Below, piece by piece: positions 40,292 through 48,550 of a DNA stretch of 64,000 nucleotides. Position numbers and translations under genes: made by a program. The DNA comes from CAVVZJ01 sp963752755 (GTDB lineage Bacteria; Planctomycetota; Planctomycetia; Isosphaerales; Isosphaeraceae), in assembly GCA_963752755.1 (NCBI GenBank), contig CAVVZJ010000004.1, forward strand, positions 372,001 to 436,000, read 5' to 3'. The notes beneath the pieces are model-generated. The model saw nothing but the letters and a program-made list of their open reading frames with translations. It made no database searches and was not told the DNA's origin. How positions within the stretch are numbered: position 1 is the first letter of the stretch; the number at the start of each line of letters is the position of its first letter.

Positions 40292-41360
40292 TCAGCGCCG
40301 ACGGCCTGCGGGCTTGGGCTTTGCCAGCCAGGCCGTGAGGACGCGGCCGACGCTCGTCAGGCTTGTCGGCGAGCAGTGCTCGGGGGTATCCGAGGCGGTA
40401 TGCCACTGGGGATAATCGAAGTCGATCATGTCGATGGTCGGGATGCCGGCGTCGTTCATGGCCAGGTGGTCGTCCAGCACCTCGCGACCCAGCTCGTCGC
40501 GGAATGCCTTCTCACCGAGCCGGTGAGCGACTCCCCAGACATCGCGGAGCAGACCGCCCGCGAACCGGAGGCTATACGGCTCGCGGGGCAGGGTGAGGTT
40601 CTCGCCGCCGACCATGTCCAGCAGGATGCCGCCCGCATAGACCCACTTCTGCTTGCCCGACCGCCGGGCTGCCCGATACTGGCGGCCAAACTCCTTCGAG
40701 CCGAGGAAATACGTACCGACGTGGTCGTAAACCAGTTCCTCGCCGTCGAAGAGCACCAGGTCGACGCCCCAGGGCGTGGGCAGGTTCTGAAGATGGTGAG
40801 CCATCTCCATCATCAGGGCGACGCCCGAGGCGCCGTCGTTGGCCCCCAGGAAGGGGTCGTTGCGACGGCGGGGGTCAGGCTCCATGTCGGGGTGGGGCCG
40901 GGTGTCGTAGTGTGCCGCGATGACGATGCGATCGGTCCGCTCGGGGAACCAGGAGCCGATCAGGTTCGCCATCTTCACCGGCTGCCCGCTGATCGGGTCG
41001 CGGGCATTGAACGGCTGCTCCTTGATGACCGCGCCGTGCTTGCGGAAGTGTTCGGCCACGAGCGCCCGCTGCCTCTCATTGGCCGCCGAGCCGGCCGGAC
41101 GTGGTCCGAGGTCACAGAGCTGCTTGAGGTAGCCGTAGGCGCGGTTGCCGTCGATCGGAGCCGGCCGAGCGCGGCCTGGGGATCGTCCATGTCGGGCCTC
41201 GACCTCGGCCGCTGCCACCAGAATGCCAACCCGCCCAGACTGCGTCCGATCAGGAGCACGACCGCGACCGCACCCGGCCGCCCGCCGCGGGAAGAACCCT
41301 TGGCCTGGGCCGGCCGGTGGCGCGAGTCGGGGCTTCGGGCGACAGTTCCGATGTCCGCAT
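40292..41360 (-). CDS. M28-family peptidase / glutaminyl cyclase-like, frame broken
   Basis: The core (residues from YLKQLCDLGPRPAGSAANER to the end, one frame from about 41150 to 40292) matches the M28 zinc fold: IVIAAHYDTRP (metal His-Asp), FLGANDGASGVALMMEMA (bridging Asp), LVLFDGEE (catalytic Glu pair), and DFDYPQWHTASDTPEHCSP with the last metal His. The last motif and WHT are typical of glutaminyl-peptide cyclotransferase-like members. In another frame, just upstream, lies a membrane helix (AVAVVLLIGRSLGGLAFWW, about 41210-41270), so the protein is an N-terminally anchored ectoenzyme. Frame changes lie near 41163 and near 41285. The start at 41360 is uncertain. Confidence 0.75.
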
Positions 41361-41497
41361 CGTCGGGCCCCGGGGCTCAAATTGCGAAAGGGGTCTCCGA
41401 CCGTGACGTTCATCCCCGCCATGCTAGCAGAACGACGCGATCATCGGCAGCCCGGTTGTGCTGGCCGCTCCGATCAGCGCCAGGCTCGGATGGTCTC

Positions 41498-42044
41498 TCA
41501 GCAGTCCGCCAGCCGCTCCATCGGTAACCCGACGACGTTCGACCAGCTCCCGCGGACGACCGTGACGAACGGGTCGTCGTCCTGCACGCCATACGCCCCG
41601 GCCTTGCCGACCCAGCGGCCGGAGTCGAGATGCTCGAGGCGCTCGGCGTCCGTCAGTTCGCGGACCTTCACCACCGTCGTCTCGACGGCCCCCGCCCACT
41701 CCGACCCGCTCGGCCGGTAAAGGACGATCGCCGTGAGCACCTCGACGTTCCGCCCCTCCTGGAGCCGGATCATCCGTTCGGCGTCGTCCCGATCGACCGG
41801 CTTGTTCAGGATTTCCCCGCCGACCGCGCACGACGTATCCGCCGCCAGGATCAAGCCCCGCCGTCCTTCTCGACGCCACCTCCACCGCCTTGCGGAAGGC
41901 TAGCTCCGCAACGTAGCGGGCCACGTCCACCGGGCCGATCGGCTCCGGCTCCTCGACGCCGGACGGATCGACCTCGAACTCGTAGCCCGCTTCCGCCAGG
42001 AGCTGGCGACGCCGCGGGGAGGCGCTGGCGAGGATGAGCTTCAT
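41498..42044 (-). CDS. maf: Maf-family nucleoside triphosphate pyrophosphatase, frame broken once
   Basis: Maf proteins hydrolyse non-canonical or excess NTPs to the monophosphate and pyrophosphate and affect septum formation. The start MKLILASASPRRRQLLAEAG and the later VDVARYVAELAFRKA are in one frame. The catalytic segment ILAADTSCAVGGEILNKPVD and the rest (RMIRLQEGRNVEVLTAIVLY, GAYGVQDDDPFVTVVRGSWS) are in another, so one base is gained or lost near 41860. The total is about 182 residues, slightly short but normal. The common GADT is ADTS here. It lies between the M28 peptidase and a Gfo/Idh/MocA gene on the same strand. Confidence 0.85.
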
Positions 42045-42080
42045 GCCTTCGGGGATGCTCGATGGAGAATGGTTAAGAGG

Positions 42081-42140
42081 CCCTCACAAAATGGGGACGG
42101 GCACCTCGAAGACTCGGAGGCCGTCCCCATTTTGTGAGGG
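42081..42140. repeat. Perfect 20-bp inverted repeat, REP-like
   Basis: The arms CCCTCACAAAATGGGGACGG (42081-42100) and its exact complement (42121-42140) enclose a 20-base spacer. The core AAATGGGGAC resembles REP sequences known to be mobilised by IS200-like REP-associated transposases, none of which is in the window. It starts 37 bases after maf and lies 16 bases beyond the stop of the neighbouring oxidoreductase gene, so it may also work as a terminator for that gene. Confidence 0.75.
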
Positions 42141-42155
42141 CTTGTAAGGGTCGAT

Positions 42156-43450
42156 TCAAACCTGATCCGGCACGACGAACGGCTCGCGATAATGCCGTCT
42201 CAGGAGGGCGGTGGCCTCGTCGTCGTGGCGAATCGATCTCGGCGTGGCTGTCGTAGTCGAGGCGTCGGCCGACACGGACGGCGATGTTGCCCAGGTGGGC
42301 GAGCACGGCGGAGTGGTGGCCCTCCTCGATGTCGGCGTTCGGGCGGTCGCCCGACTTCAGGCATTCGAGGAAGTTGCGACGATGGGGACCGTCGGAGAAG
42401 GGGCGGTTGGGCGTCGGGAACGGCCTTGTTCCGCTTCTCGAAAAGCTGCCAGCCGGCGCGGCCGACGAGGATATAGCCATCGGTCCCGTAGAAGGCGACG
42501 CCGTTCTCGTACCCTTCCTGCACGTAAGGCGACCAGAGCCTCTGCTCATAGACGAGCATCTGGTCGGTCTCGGGGAACGCGAAGGCGACGTACTGCGTGT
42601 CGGGAACCTGCTTGGCGTCCTTGATCGCGAGCGTGCCGCCCGCGGCGGAGACGGTCTTCGGCGACGTGACGCCCAGACCCCAGCGGGCGATGTCGAGGTC
42701 ATGGACGCCGTCGTTGCCCATGTCGCCAGTGCCGAAGTCCCATTGCCAGTGCCAGGAGGAGTGGAACCGGTTCGGGTTGAACGGCCTCTCCGACGCCGGA
42801 CCGAGCCAGAGGTGGTAATCGACACCATCCGGGACCGGCTCATCCTTCTTGGGCGAGACCGGACCGCGGAGCTGGCTGTTCCAGGCTTTCGCCAGATGGA
42901 CCTGACCGATCCGTCCCGAGCGGATGGCTTCCATCATGTCGTGATAATGCGGAGCGCTGCGGCATTGCGTCCCGACCTGCACAACCTTGTTGTATTTCCG
43001 CGAAGCCTCGATCATCTTCCGCCCTTCGCGGACGTTGTGCGAGGCCGGCTTCTCCACATAAACATGCTTGCCCGCCTGGCAGCCCCAGACCGTCGCCAGA
43101 GCGTGCCAGTGGTCGGGCGTGGCGACGACGATCGCATCGAGCGACTTGTCCTCCAGCACGCGGCGGAGGTCCTGCTCGGTCTTCGGCTCGCGTCCCTCCT
43201 GGCGGGAGGCGACCTCGGGCGCGACTGCGGGGAAGAGACGCGAGTCCACGTCGCAGAGATAGGCGACGTTCACATCCGACTCGCCGGCAAAGCTCTGGGC
43301 GAGGCCCCGCCCCCGTCCCCGGATGCCGACGATCGCCACGTTCACCCGATCCGCCGGCGCAGCCTTCGCCGACGATCGGGAGAGGACCGTCAATCCGGCG
43401 GCGAAGGCGCCGGCGGAACCCTGGAGGAACGCCCTGCGGTTGGTCGGCAT
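42156..43450 (-). CDS. Tat-exported Gfo/Idh/MocA-family oxidoreductase, frame broken
   Basis: The product of about 431 residues starts with a twin-arginine signal (NRRAFLQGSAGAFAAGLTVL). A Rossmann fold (VNVAIVGIRGRGRGLAQSFA) follows, then VVATPDHWHALATVWGCQAG, the EKP motif (HVYVEKPASHN), QVGTQCRSAPHYHDMMEAIR and HWQWDFGTGDMGNDGVHDLD. This layout is typical of the many planctomycete periplasmic sugar or inositol dehydrogenases that fold with NAD(P) before export. Frame changes lie near 42410 and near 42232; the corrected end reads FVVPDQV with TGA at 42156-42158. AAGGGGGTC precedes the ATG at 43450. The substrate is unknown. Confidence 0.82.
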
Positions 43451-43639
43451 GTTGACCCCCTTCAGAAAGTTGGCGTCCGCGTTCGAGCGATCGTGACCAA
43501 CCGGGATCATAACCGTGCCGCCCGGAGCCCGCCAGGTTCTGACGCCTTGCCGCTTCCGCCGCACCGGGATAGCCTGGAAGGCCGTCGTCGCGGCTCGCCC
43601 GATCGCGACGCATCCCCGCATCCCGACGGTGTCCTCCCG

Positions 43640-44724
43640 ATGCGCGAACTTCTCCGCTCCCTCGTCCAGTCGCTCCACTCCGGCCGCGAAGCGTTGCTTT
43701 GCCAGGTCGTCGAGACCCGAGGCTCGACCCCGCAGAAAGCCGGAGCCTTGATGCTGGTCTTGCCCGACGGCGGCCAGGTCGGCACGCTCGGCGGCGGCTG
43801 CGTCGAGGCCGAGGTCAAGCAGCGGGCGATTCGGCTCCTGGACCGCGAGGGGGCCGAGCTTCAAAGCTTCGTGCTCGACCATGACTACGCCTGGGCCGAC
43901 GGTCTGATCTGCGGCGGTCGCATGACGATCCTCGCCGAAGCCCTCCGTGGCGACGCCCCGGCGGCCTACTTCCGCACCTACCTCGACCGTCTCGAATCCG
44001 GCACGGGTTCACCGAGGTCGTCGCCCTGGACCCCGAGCGGAGCGGCGTTCCCCGGCTCGGCGCTCGGTTCCTCTTCGACACCGAGGCGAAACCCATCGCC
44101 GTCTGCCCGGAGCTTCCGATCCCATCGGAACTCACCGGGAGTGTCGTGCCGCTCGACGAGCGACCGCGTCCCTCCGTTCGCCTCGGCGCGGCCTTCCTGC
44201 CGACCTTGCCCCGGGTCCGCCTCGTGGTGGTCGGCGCCGGCCACGTTGGCCAGGCGGTCGCGGAGCTGGCGGCGACCGCCGATTTTGAAGTCTGGGTCGT
44301 GGACGACCGCCACCAGTACGCGAATCCCGAACGTTGCCCGTCCGCCAGCCGGCACGTCGTCGGCCCGCTGGACGAGGTCCTGCCCAACCTGGCGCTCAAT
44401 CCGCAGACCTATGCCCTGGTGGTCACCCGCGGTCACGGACACGACCAGGAAGCCCTTTATCACCTCGCCCCGACGCCGGCGCCTTATGTCGGTCTGATCG
44501 GGAGCCGCCGCAAGATCAAGATGATCTTCGAGGCGCTCCGCGAACAAGGGATTTCCGAATCGGCCCTGGCCCGCATCTCGGCGCCGGTCGGGATCGACAT
44601 TGGCTCGGAATCGGTGGCCGAGATCGCCGTGAGCATCGTGGCCGAACTGATCGCCCGCCGTAACCTCGGCCCGTCGGCCGCGGTTGGCAACGCCTTCACC
44701 CGTACGGAGCCGACCCCCGCGTGA
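43640..44724 (+). CDS. XdhC/CoxI-family molybdenum-cofactor maturation protein, frame broken once
   Basis: XdhC proteins bind molybdenum cofactor, help its sulfuration and deliver it to xanthine dehydrogenase-type enzymes. The N-terminal domain shows VVETRGSTPQKAGALMLVLP and TLGGGCVEAEVKQRAIRLL. The C-terminal domain is a Rossmann fold (LVVVGAGHVGQAVAELAATA) followed by YVGLIGSRRKIKMIFEAL and SAPVGIDIGSESVAEIAVSI. One frame change lies near 44003, between LDRLESGT and the continuing frame. The inferred length is about 361 residues. The end overlaps the start of the MocA-like gene. No xanthine dehydrogenase or aldehyde oxidoreductase subunit is in the window. Confidence 0.85.
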
Positions 44725-45347
44725 TCGCGGCTCTCGTCCCCGCCTGCGGCCGGAGCACCCGTATGGGCCGGCCGAAGTTGACGCTCCCGATCGACGGACG
44801 ACCGGTGATCGCCCGCGTCGTCACCGCCTTGCTCGCCGGTGGCGTGAACCGCGTGCTCGTGGTCGCTCCCCCCGAGACGATCGAAGGGGCCACCCCGCTC
44901 CGGCGAGCCGCCCGCGACGCAGGCGCCAACGTGCTCGTCGCCCCCGCCCCCACGGCCGACATGCGAGCCACGATCGAGGTCGGCCTTCGCGAGCTGCTCC
45001 AGTCCAGCCCCGCCCCCGAATTGCTCGTCCTGACTCCGGGCGACAGCCCCGGGCTCACCCCCGCTCTCGTCGCCACCTTGCTCCACCTCCGTCGCGCCGA
45101 GCCCGAGGCCGTTTTCGTGCCCGCCTTCTCCGGTCGTCGCGGCCATCCCCTCCTCTTGCCCTGGCCGCTCGCCACCCAGATCCCTGACCTGCCGCCCAAC
45201 GTGGGCGTCAACGCCCTCCTCGCCCGCCACGCCAACCTCGTCCGCCTCGTCCCCCTCGACGACCCCGGCGCCGTCGCCGATCTCGACACACCGGAGGATT
45301 ATCGACGCTGGTCCGGATCGGCCGATCGCGATCCGGATCGCCGATGA
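44721..45347 (+). CDS. MocA/MobA-like nucleotidyltransferase
   Basis: The 208-residue product has the NTP-transferase fold: ALVPACGRSTRMGRPKLTLP (nucleotide-binding loop with the RMG and Lys), VLVVAPPETIEG, LLVLTPGDSPGLTPAL (metal Asp) and FSGRRGHPLLLPW. The GHP motif is typical of MocA-type enzymes, which attach CMP to molybdopterin to form the cytidine cofactor of XdhC-dependent enzymes. It starts at a GTG (44721) whose last two bases belong to the TGA of xdhC, so translation is coupled. This pairing supports a molybdenum-cofactor role. The frame is intact. Confidence 0.82.
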   Translation: MIAALVPACGRSTRMGRPKLTLPIDGRPVIARVVTALLAGGVNRVLVVAPPETIEGATPLRRAARDAGANVLVAPAPTADMRATIEVGLRELLQSSPAPELLVLTPGDSPGLTPALVATLLHLRRAEPEAVFVPAFSGRRGHPLLLPWPLATQIPDLPPNVGVNALLARHANLVRLVPLDDPGAVADLDTPEDYRRWSGSADRDPDRR

Positions 45348-45387
45348 TTCACCATCGATCTTCGACCGGCCCTGCCGCACCTGCCCA

Positions 45388-46155
45388 CTACCCCCGCCAG
45401 CCGCCATTGACCGCCAGGACGTGCCCCGTGACGTAACTGGCCAGGTCGGACACCAGGAAGAGAACGGCGCTGGCCACCTCCGAGGGCGACCCCAACCGTC
45501 CGAGCGGGACCGATTTGACCATCCCTTCGCGGACCGGCTCCGCCACGCTGGCCATCATCGGCGTCTCGATCACGCCCGGCGCCACCGCGTTGACCCGGAT
45601 GCCCCTCCGGGCGCACTCGCGAGCCAGCACGCGGGTCAAGGCGTGGACCCCGGCCTTGGCCGAGGCGTAGTTGGCCTGGCCGTGGAAGCCGGCGTCGGCC
45701 GAGAGGCTGCCCATGTTGACAATCACGCCACCGTCGCGGAGGACCTCCAGGCCAAACTTGCAGCCGTGGAAGACGCCCGATAGGTTGGTCTCGATGACCG
45801 ACCGCCACTCGTCCAGAGTCATCTTCGCAACCGAGCGGTCGCGGAGGATTCCTGCGTTGTTGACCAGGATGTCGAGCCCACCCAGATCATCGCGGATCGA
45901 CGTCATCAACCGCTTCACCGCCTCCGGATCGGACACGTCCGCCCCGCGAACCTGGGCGCTGCCCGGCCGTTCCTGATTCAAGGGCCCGGCGACGGCCTCG
46001 GCATCGCCGCGGGTCCGGCCGTCGCCGAGGTCCGGATGGTTCAGCACCACGACGGCCCCGGCCCCATGGAGCGTCCGCGCGATCTCCGCCCCGATCCCCT
46101 GCGACGCACCCGTGACCAGAGCCGTCTTTCCCGAAAGATCAATCGCGACACTCAT
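45388..46155 (-). CDS. Short-chain dehydrogenase/reductase, FabG-like
   Basis: The 255-residue product is a classical SDR: ALVTGASQGIGAEIA binds NAD(P), DILVNNAGI is the structural Asn motif, VNMGSLSADAGFHGQ holds the catalytic Ser, YASAK holds the catalytic Tyr and Lys, and RVNAVAPGVIETPM is the cofactor/substrate region. It resembles 3-oxoacyl-ACP reductase FabG, but many SDRs of unknown substrate look alike and no fatty acid genes adjoin. GGAGGAGG stands just before the ATG at 46155; a TTG one codon earlier is less likely. The gene converges on the MocA-like gene. The frame is intact. Confidence 0.87.
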   Translation of the reverse strand: MSVAIDLSGKTALVTGASQGIGAEIARTLHGAGAVVVLNHPDLGDGRTRGDAEAVAGPLNQERPGSAQVRGADVSDPEAVKRLMTSIRDDLGGLDILVNNAGILRDRSVAKMTLDEWRSVIETNLSGVFHGCKFGLEVLRDGGVIVNMGSLSADAGFHGQANYASAKAGVHALTRVLARECARRGIRVNAVAPGVIETPMMASVAEPVREGMVKSVPLGRLGSPSEVASAVLFLVSDLASYVTGHVLAVNGGWRG

Positions 46156-46243
46156 CAACCGGCCTCCTCCGACCCGCAGGCCGTCTTCGTCTCTGGAATG
46201 GAACGATGGCGTGCGGCACGCGCCCTGCGAGAGTCCTCGGCTC

Positions 46244-47128
46244 TCAATCGTCGATCTCCAGGCCGTGCTCCGTCAACCGGTAGGGAACGATCTCGTCGCC
46301 GCAGTAACTTCCGCGATGCTTGGCGATGAACAGGGCCCGTCCCATCCGGCCGTCCTGCTTCGTGCGACCCATCAGGATGATCGTGTTGGCGTTCGTGAAG
46401 ACGTCTCCCTCGCCGATCGGCTGGGCCATCAGGTCGTCGAGCAGAACGTGGGGCGTCGTGTAGAGGTACAGGCAGCCAATCGACTCGTGGTCATAACGGT
46501 GAGTCATCACCTTCGGCTGGTTCGACCGGAACTGCTCGCGAAACAGCTCCCGCGCGGCCCAGTCGTCCTCTTTGCGGAGGATCTGGTGATACAGGTACTC
46601 GAAGAACTCGAACTGGATCGAATCCCCCATCCGCTCGGAAGGTTCGATCCCATCAACGACCACTCGCCGCACCCCACGGACGAAGTGCGCGTAGAAGAAC
46701 GCCGCCGCGACGCGGAGCGTCCGGGCCAGATCGGTCTTCCAGGCATGCCAGTCGTCGGGCTCCAGGTCGCGGCGGGTCACCCGGCGGCCAGCACGGCCGA
46801 AGGGGTGGAAGTAGTCGCCGATCTCGTGATGGAAGTCCCAGACGGAAGCCAGATCGAGCGGGCCGTCCGCAGCATAGGGGGCGAGATCCCAACCGAACTG
46901 GGAGCGGGCGTAGTCGCGGTGATTCTGGGCGTCCCCGCGACTGGTCAGGTCACAGACCAGGCCGCGATGACCCTCAAGCCGGCGCCCGGCATCGGCCCAT
47001 CGCAGGCCGAGCTGCGTCTTGCCGACGCCGGTGGCTCCGGCGATCACGGTCAGCGTGCCCGGCAGGAGCCCGCCCCCGAGATGGCGGTCGAGCGCTTCGA
47101 ACTGGAACGACTGTCGAGGCGTGATCAT
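46244..47128 (-). CDS. RecA/KaiC-superfamily ATPase of unknown role
   Basis: The 294-residue protein starts with FEALDRHLGGGLLPGTLTVI and a Walker A loop GATGVGKTQ, then CDLTSRGDAQNHRDYARSQF. A Walker B-like strand is RRVVVDGIEPSERMGDSI. Later come GCLYLYTTPHVLLDDLMAQP and TIILMGRTKQDGRMGRALFI. The order matches the single-domain RecA/KaiC-like ATPases, but it lacks the rest of KaiC and any known partner gene. The length and the aromatic-rich central part (GDYFHPFGRAGRRV) are unusual for the family. The frame is intact. It lies about 90 bases upstream of the SDR gene on the same strand and could form an operon with it. Confidence 0.75.
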   Translation of the reverse strand: MITPRQSFQFEALDRHLGGGLLPGTLTVIAGATGVGKTQLGLRWADAGRRLEGHRGLVCDLTSRGDAQNHRDYARSQFGWDLAPYAADGPLDLASVWDFHHEIGDYFHPFGRAGRRVTRRDLEPDDWHAWKTDLARTLRVAAAFFYAHFVRGVRRVVVDGIEPSERMGDSIQFEFFEYLYHQILRKEDDWAARELFREQFRSNQPKVMTHRYDHESIGCLYLYTTPHVLLDDLMAQPIGEGDVFTNANTIILMGRTKQDGRMGRALFIAKHRGSYCGDEIVPYRLTEHGLEIDD

Positions 47129-47158
47129 GAGCTTGATCCAGGAATTAGTTCGTGGGAG

Positions 47159-47205
47159 ACAGCCGCCTCCGGCTGGCCCTGCCGGAGACAGCCGGAGGCG
47201 GTTGT
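47159..47205. repeat. Type A palindrome, copy 2
   Basis: ACAGCCGCCTCCGGCTG on the left and CAGCCGGAGGCGGTTGT on the right pair as inverted arms with one G-T type mismatch around a 13-base loop. The ACAGCCG core is shared with the longer palindrome at 11989-12056. It lies about 30 bases from the start of the RecA-like gene, in its presumed promoter region. Confidence 0.65.
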
Positions 47206-47222
47206 TTCACCGAGATCCCATC

Positions 47223-47374
47223 GGAGTGACGCAGTTGGCCGGTTTCTGGACCTGCGACCGAGGTGAGTGCCAGTAGGTCCGACTTCAGTCGGGCCGGAAG
47301 TCCTCTCGACTTCAAGGTTCCCGGCCCGATTGAAGTCGGACCTTCTCCCGCCAACGCTGCAACTGTGTAACTCC
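47223..47374. repeat. Type B inverted-repeat element, copy 2 (152 bp)
   Basis: The terminal inverted repeats are GGAGTGACGCAGTTGGC on the left and CAACTGTGTAACTCC on the right (the latter 13 of 15 complementary). Inside, AGGTCCGACTTCAGTCGGGC (from 47275) pairs with GCCCGATTGAAGTCGGACCT (to about 47342). Length, ends and inner arms match copy 1 at 12225-12378. Confidence 0.68.
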
Positions 47375-47488
47375 AATCCCAATCGTCGCTGGTTGTCTTG
47401 GACGTCTCCATTGTGCGATGGACTCCCAGACTCGACCCGTGGCAAGGCGACACGACACCACGATTGCCTTCGGATCGACGGACACCTC

Positions 47489-48133
47489 TCATCCTGCGGA
47501 GACCGGTCCCGGGTCGGCCGCCACGCCCAGAAGTGCGGCGAGCAGGCCCGACCAGAGCAGGCCGTCGTACGCTCCCCCGCCGCCGATCGCCGCCCGCACG
47601 GCCCCCAGGCGGACCAGGGCGGGCCAGTAGGGGAGTTCGGCCCCGATCAAGGGTCCGACCAGGCCGGCGAAGTAGGCGAAGATCGCCGTGGAGCCGGACC
47701 CGCGCCCCAGGGTCAAGCCGAGCGCCGCGCCGAACAGGCCGGTGAGTGGCCAGGCCAAAACCACGCCGCGGTCGGCAACCGGACGGGCCAGCAGGAAGCT
47801 CAGGCCCGCGACGAGGACCGTCGCCACGGCCAGCGGTCGGAACGCGTCGGGCGACAGCCGAAGCCCCCGCTCGATCGCCACGGCGAGCGGCACCAGGCAA
47901 CCCCCGACGTTCACGCCCACGCGCAGGTCGGGAAGTCTCAGCCGGATGGACGCGGCCGAATTCCTTCGCAGACGAAGCAGCGGCAACTCGATCCTGCCTC
48001 CCACGAAGATCGCGAGGGTGAGCGCGACGGCCGCCCCAAGCGCGTAGTTGAGACGCGCGAAGGCGCCCAGGCACGCCACGGGCAGGGCCAGCGCGAGTAA
48101 CAGCAGGAGCCCGGAAGACGGAACCGCTTTCAC
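47489..48133 (-). CDS. DUF1614-family integral membrane protein
   Basis: The protein of about 214 residues is almost entirely hydrophobic, with six or seven predicted membrane helices. The pattern VGVNVGGCLVPLAVAIE, FLLARPVADRGVVLAWPL, VGPLIGAELPYWPAL and AAIGGGGAYDGLLWSGLLAA follows the DUF1614 family closely: NVGG, IGA and the GG.G.YDG motif near the last helix. The function of the family is unknown. The N-terminus is unsure: GTG at 48133 begins directly before the first membrane helix, while ATG at 48223 or TTG at 48304 would add a stretch that does not look like protein. The frame is intact. Confidence 0.75.
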   Translation of the reverse strand: MKAVPSSGLLLLLALALPVACLGAFARLNYALGAAVALTLAIFVGGRIELPLLRLRRNSAASIRLRLPDLRVGVNVGGCLVPLAVAIERGLRLSPDAFRPLAVATVLVAGLSFLLARPVADRGVVLAWPLTGLFGAALGLTLGRGSGSTAIFAYFAGLVGPLIGAELPYWPALVRLGAVRAAIGGGGAYDGLLWSGLLAALLGVAADPGPVSAG

Positions 48134-48550
48134 AGGTCGCGTGTGGAAACAGACCCCGGCATGACACCATGCTTGTGCCAGACAAGCGGCAAGCGGACCG
48201 CCCGCTCCGCCGATCCAAACCATTGTCGAGAGGCGAGTGCCGGGCGGCAAGGCCGGAGTCGGCCGGTTTGGGATCAAGCTCGCCGCAGAAATAAGCCGAA
48301 ACAACAGGCGGGAAAATCGCGAGATCCGTCACGACTGGTACGAGGCCATGAGGACTCGCGGACCAGGCGGTGATGGGTCGGGGGGCGCTCCGTCGCCGAC
48401 ACTGGAGCGGCATGCCGCGGTCCAGGCCGCGCCGCCCGCAGCGCCAGGACACCCCCTGGAGCGAGGATGGAAGAAATGGGGATTCACGCATCACTTCGAT
48501 GCGGAACGGATACCGGGCGTGAGACCCGGGACAGGGAGATCGTCGTGCCG
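48134..48550. other. Intergenic region between divergent genes
   Basis: About 417 bases between the DUF1614 gene (minus) and the CpaC-type secretin gene (plus). Promoters of both should lie here, but I see no clear consensus pair and no RNA gene. Confidence 0.35.

Larger units (their letters stand above)
47129..47488. other. Repeat-bearing intergenic region
   Basis: A stretch of 360 bases filled by a type A palindrome (47159-47205) and a type B element (47223-47374), the same pair in the same order as at 11989-12378. No gene is seen. Confidence 0.6.

Noticed and set aside
37465..40338. Plus-strand open frame of 957 codons
   Set aside because: It is opposite the large exported-protein gene and has Arg/Pro-rich chance composition with no domain; GC-rich codon use leaves few stops on the antisense strand.
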